A stretch of 64,000 nt of DNA from Cavia porcellus (Eukaryota; Chordata; Mammalia; Rodentia; Caviidae), in assembly GCF_034190915.1 (NCBI RefSeq), contig NW_026947496.1:33476001-33540000 (forward strand), in the 5' to 3' direction. Shown here piece by piece: positions 59,796 to 64,000 of this stretch (position 1 is the stretch's first letter; each line of letters begins with the position of its first letter). The notes below the pieces were generated by a model, which did no database searches, was not told the origin of the DNA, and saw only the letters and a list, made by a program, of their open reading frames with translations. The position numbers and the translations under genes are program-made.

Positions 59796-61299
59796 GTGAG
59801 TATGCAGCCGCTCAGTGTTCCCCTGCCTTGTGTGGCCGCCCAGACCCAGACCGCACTTTGCACTCTGAAGAGTAAACAGGCAGAGACATCCCCATTGCCT
59901 TCTGGGTGAAAGCCTTTGTTCTTACCACCTGCCCACAGCTATTTGGTTTCAAAGTTCTTTATGCAAAACCTTAATGCTCAGTTACTTTTTCTAGGCACCT
60001 GAAAACTACTGATAAATTTCTTACTAATGATGTAATAGGCATTATATTACAGCATAGAAATAGGCCATGTTGGATGTACTTGATAACTGACTTTTAATAA
60101 AGTAAATAGCTTTCTTCTATTAAATATTGTAAGTACAAGGAAATGAGGTCTCAGATATGTAGGCTGTTACTAGCAATTATGTTTTTTAATTTACCAGGAA
60201 ATTCATAACACAATCTTGTATCTCATTTGTCCATCTGGTCTTTATCTTTTTCCACTGTTTTTTAAGGAGAAGTTTAATGTAGTGCACATGGTTCTTTTTC
60301 AAAGAAGATATCCATTGTTTTCAGAATTATATATGCAGGAAATAAAATAGGTTTTAAAATTCAGATGGCCAGTGATTTATACTTTTCAAAGAATGTTTGT
60401 TTCAAAGTCAGTATAATGTTCTGAAAAGCATCCATTTTCTGGAAAGTACTTATTGTTGTAGAATGTTACTCTTGGCATAATGTACACAGTTTTTAGTCTG
60501 TATTCCCGAGAACTTTTCCATGTGTGATGTGACTCAGGCTATGTCTTCAAGAAAATCAGAGCCAGAGCGGTCACCCAGGCAGTCAGATGCTGGGTCCTGG
60601 CCCTGTCATCTTAACCCCACCAAATGCTCAGCTGAACATTTTCACTAAACCACGGGCTTACCAAGAACAAAGCCGTCGCTCATAAATCCCTAGCGCTTTC
60701 AGCGGTGCCTGGCTCACATACAAGTTCCCTAGATATTTGCCAAATGATTTCATAGAGCCTAAGTATTATTTTTATTCTTACTTTACCAGCTGCTATCCCA
60801 TCATCTGGCCATGCATGCCTCTATTGTGGTTATTTATGTTACTTCTAATTAGGGCATGTTATAAATATTATCTTTTTAATATTTTTTGTACTGTAGATCT
60901 TTCTAAGAAATAAGATGGCAGTCCAGAATGAATATACCCCTTTGTGAGTAACAGATCATGTTGACCAGTGCTATTGTGGTGTGGAACCTGCAGGATCAGA
61001 AGTGTTATCTGAGCAGGACAATTTAAATTCTCTGTGACGTTGGCTGGTAGAATTATAGCCGTTTTTTTCCTATGGGTGGATTTAATAACAAAATAAACAT
61101 TTAAACTTCCTTTTTATAAGTGGTAATATCTCATTTTATGTTTTCTTTTTTTTCATGACAGTGAAATAATGTTTCTACAATTATGTTTGCTGGTGATACT
61201 TTTGTACAAATTTGTACCCTATTTTGTCCAGTAGTTTAGCTTATTTGGTTTTCCACATGGTATCAAATTCATGTGTAACATTACTTCTTTCAACGTGGA

Positions 61300-61395
61300 T
61301 TTTTTTTTTTTTTTTGGTCCCAGGATTTGAACTCACAACCTCACACTTACACCACTGAGCTACCCTCCCTCACCCCCTGCCCGGCCCCAGATCAT
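61300..61395 (-). repeat. diverged ID SINE
   Basis: T run, then ggtcccaggatttgaactcacaacctcacac ... accactgagctaccctccc. The internal part is shortened. Confidence 0.65.
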
Positions 61396-62182
61396 TCACT
61401 TTTAACAGATCCATCCAGGATTGGTTTATATTCTGAGTATTAACTTGAATATCAAACAAATGAAAGTTCCAAAGGTATTTAATTGTCAGTTGGATAAAAT
61501 TCTATAGTCTGAGAACCCATAGTTATTTCTGTCAGTGTTCAAGAGTTTAACTAAACAATACTAAGGAATGTAGCAGATTTATCAATTACTCTGACGCCTA
61601 ATGTCATTGCTATTTCTAAAACTCGAGAAAGTGCACTGCATGTGGTATATTATTATGAAAGATTATGTCCAATTCTGAATGTTTCAAACCTTTGCATTCT
61701 TAAGGATAATTAATATCCTTTTCTTATTTTGCTGCCAGTGCTAGCTCTTATGGTTCATGTATGGTCTGAAAATCTTCCTGAAACATTTTAGTGATAGCAC
61801 ATGAATCAGTATTTTTATTATTTGGAGTTTTTCATTTTACTATTCTATTCCTTTTCATAATGGTCATTTCTCCCCTTCCCCAGAAATTGATTTTTAAAAT
61901 ATTAGAACTGAGTTTAAAATTACATTTCCCCCATAAAACATTCCGAGGAATAGCACTGTTGTCTTTACAGAATAAAAAAAATTAATTGGAGGGTTAGCAA
62001 GTGAACGATCCATATGTCCAAAAACTATCACTTCTGTTTACCCTGAATTTAGGTACAGTATAAACAGTCATACACCAAGACCTGTTTAATACTGAGGTCA
62101 GTTTCTAAAGGAATTTTAATATAGTTTAAGCTATAATTTCTATTTCTAAACTTCTTGTTCTGTAGCAGAAATAATGATCCAG

Positions 62183-62275
62183 GGCTGGGATGTAGCTCAA
62201 TGGCACAACTTACCTGGCAAGCATGAGGCTGAGTTGGATTTCTGCTACCAAGAAAAAAATAAAAGAAAAAAACAA
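62183..62275 (+). repeat. diverged ID SINE
   Basis: agggctgggatgtagctcaatggcac ... ttacctggcaagcatgaggc ... ttctgctacc with an A-rich tail, in KCNK1 intron 2. Confidence 0.82.
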
Positions 62276-62645
62276 AGAATGATAAAAAATACTGAGTGCT
62301 TTACAGATGCCCATGATAAACTGCAAATGTCTAGAGTGTCACTGGCTTTGGTGAGCTAAGGCGGAGAGCCCTCCAGCTGATGGGTCTCTCTTGCGTGAGT
62401 GCTCTGTGCTGTCTTAAGCAGGTGGCATTAGCACAGACCTTTTTCTGTTTCTCCCATTGTCGCCATGATCCTAAATAACTCAGGGCTGCAGAGGCCGTTT
62501 TTCATTGTCTTTCTCAGAGCAGCTCCTCTTTGAACCATGGGCTTTAGACTTCCCTTAAAGTTAGGGAAGTAGCAGTGCATCTGTCTGTTCAGCAGTGTCC
62601 CCATGTAACTTGATGGCGCTGAGCCGCTGTGGTGTCTTCACACAG

Positions 62646-62905
62646 GTTACCTGCTGCTGGGCCTCATCGCCATGCTGGTGGTCCTGGAGACCTTCTGTGA
62701 GCTCCATGAGCTGAAGAAGTTCCGGAAGATGTTCTATGTGAAGAAGGACAAGGATGAAGACCAGGTGCACATTGTGGAGCACGACCAGCTGTCCTTCTCC
62801 TCCATCACAGACCAAGCGGCCAGCGTGAAGGAGGAGCAGAAGCAGAGCGAGCCCTTCGTGGCCGCGCAGGTGTCTGCCTATGCGGAGGACTCCGCCAGCC
62901 ACTGA
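62646..62905 (+). CDS. KCNK1: KCNK1 coding exon 3 (end of codon 251 to stop)
   Basis: Completes helix M4 (YLLLGLIAML, with Leu261 in the gate) and encodes the cytoplasmic C terminus. Lys274, the SUMO-acceptor lysine described for TWIK-1, is present in ELKKFRK. The endocytic di-isoleucine reported for TWIK-1 at 293-294 is Ile-Val here (VHIVEHD), a conservative change. The tail ends ...DSASH with TGA at 62903-62905. The joined exons total 1011 bases, giving 336 residues, the usual length for TWIK-1. The last ~30 residues differ most from the human protein as remembered. Confidence 0.97.
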
Positions 62906-63830
62906 GCCTGGCTGTGGGCTGCGGCACCGGGCCAACACGAGGGACAGGTTCAACTGTGCCCATTTATACAAGAATATAAAAGCCGAGGCGATGTTATTTT
63001 GAGAAATATCTACTGTTTGCGTTATTTTTAAAAGTAGAATAAAGGAATCCTTGACTTTGGAAGGATGTCTGATATCTGGGGAAATGGGATCTGTACCTGT
63101 GAGTCACATATGACAAAATTACCTGTACTAATACAAGAGCCCTGGAGCAGTGTGCTGAGGTGGATTAAAGCTGATTTTTGTATTTTTACTTGGGGACGTT
63201 GGGATTTGCATTAAAATCATTTGCTGATGGCTAAATAGGAACATTTATATTTAAAAGCAAAAAACTGAAATGGTGTTTTATAAATGGGGTTATGTGTGTT
63301 GGTTTGCATGCACCCATTCAAAGTGATTATTTTTGTAGAACTAAGTTAAACCTACTATTTATAATGGATAGGTTACCATTAACTATGTACATATAAAGTA
63401 TAAATATGTTTATATCCTGTACATATGGTGTAGGTTGCCAGATCTCAATATACTTCTTAATCCAGAATTGTAGATATTTTTCCTTTTGATTTGTCTTTAT
63501 ACTAAGGAATCCATTATTGCTATAATAAGAAGGGGAACAATAAATTTAAAGAGTAACTATAACATTCTACTACAATAAAAAATATTTCTATATTCTTGCA
63601 GTAGTGTATCAGATGTCTAAAATATCTGTAAACTCTTGTTTTGGAAGAGGATAAGCAAGGAATAGCAGAACTTGTAAAAATGTTGAGAAAGTAATTTGTG
63701 ATTTATACCTACCTAGTACTAAAGCACAGAACATGGACATAAAAGTCCCAAATGAACAGACTATGTTCCATTAATCCATAAATCCTAAATTAGCTAAAAT
63801 AAATAAAAACCATGATTGATTGTAATCCTG
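62906..63830 (+). other. KCNK1: KCNK1 3' UTR, end uncertain
   Basis: AT-rich sequence without SINEs. Candidate polyadenylation signals AATAAA lie at 63038-63043, 63539-63544, 63574-63579 and 63798-63807 (two overlapping). The true 3' end cannot be chosen from sequence. AT-rich runs such as ttatttttaaa could affect message stability. Confidence 0.6.
63038..63043 (+). terminator. KCNK1: first AATAAA after the KCNK1 stop
   Basis: AATAAA 133 bases after the stop codon, followed within 20-30 bases by T/G-rich sequence (ttgactttggaaggatgtctg), so it may be a proximal polyadenylation site. Later signals are listed under the 3' UTR. Confidence 0.4.
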
Positions 63831-64000
63831 TGCATTAATATATCAAATACTGTATATGTGTGTGTGTATATAGCACTTCTTTATAGAAACCAAAAAGGTA
63901 ACATTTAATTGATAGTGTGGGACACAATGAAGAATTATAAAGGAAAAGTTAGGAAGACTTTTCATGATAGTGAATGTTCAATGACTCCTTAGTGTGGGGC

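Larger units (their letters stand above)
59796..62645 (+). other. KCNK1: KCNK1 intron 2 (2850 bp)
   Basis: GTGAGT donor, acceptor gtgtcttcacacag. It holds two diverged ID elements (61300 and 62183) and otherwise AT-rich sequence with no gene signal. Confidence 0.95.

Noticed and set aside
59348..59875. 175-codon frame as a separate gene
   Set aside because: It is exon 2 read through both splice sites. The flanking intron codons do not match the channel.
62561..62971. 136-codon frame antisense to exon 3
   Set aside because: A shadow of the coding strand: Leu/His-rich, with no start context and no motif.
1..64000. CRISPR array, operon, attachment site or other prokaryotic element
   Set aside because: Introns, SINEs, LTRs and a CpG island show a mammalian nuclear locus. 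No regularly spaced short direct repeats were seen.

Overview
This window is vertebrate nuclear DNA, almost certainly from a rodent. It holds one recognisable protein-coding gene, KCNK1 (the two-pore-domain potassium channel TWIK-1), on the + strand. The gene has three coding exons (23866-24220, 59400-59795, 62646-62905) that join in phase to a 336-residue protein. Exon 1 lies in a CpG island that probably contains the promoter. Intron 1 is about 35.2 kb and intron 2 about 2.85 kb. The 3' UTR starts at 62906 and probably ends inside the window.

The rodent assignment rests on the repeats. There are many tRNA-derived ID-type SINEs, several with perfect 13-18 bp target-site duplications. There are many 7SL-derived B1 elements, most with the internal duplication that gives two successive 'gagttcaaggccagcct'-like modules, and several B1-ID fusions (B1-dID type). 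The ID consensus (cataagc after the A box, and a gtaccgataaaaag 3' end) is not that of mouse or rat, so a non-murid rodent is more likely. I cannot name the species.

Layout: 1-23.4 kb is intergenic, made of SINEs, old L1 fragments, MaLR-type LTRs and an ERV fragment with a tRNA-Phe-like primer binding site. It also holds a ~500 bp inverted repeat pair of an unidentified retroposon and a short hAT-like MITE. 23.4-24.5 kb is the CpG island and exon 1. 24.5-59.4 kb is intron 1. It contains a SINE-poor block (29.9-34.6 kb), a decayed piggyBac-type transposase gene on the - strand (about 40.9-43.1 kb), and an LTR-rich part (49.3-56.2 kb) that holds a third copy of the unidentified retroposon. 59.4-62.9 kb carries exons 2 and 3, and the remainder is 3' UTR and flank.

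The most interesting non-genic signals are the piggyBac fossil (with SINE insertions, a D-to-N change at an expected catalytic position, a tandemly duplicated 3' end and a possible 85 bp intron) and the three-copy retroposon with ~120 bp and ~150-170 bp internal tandem repeats. Apart from KCNK1 and this transposase relic I see no gene. Other open frames are short and lie in repeats, CpG-rich sequence or antisense to exons.
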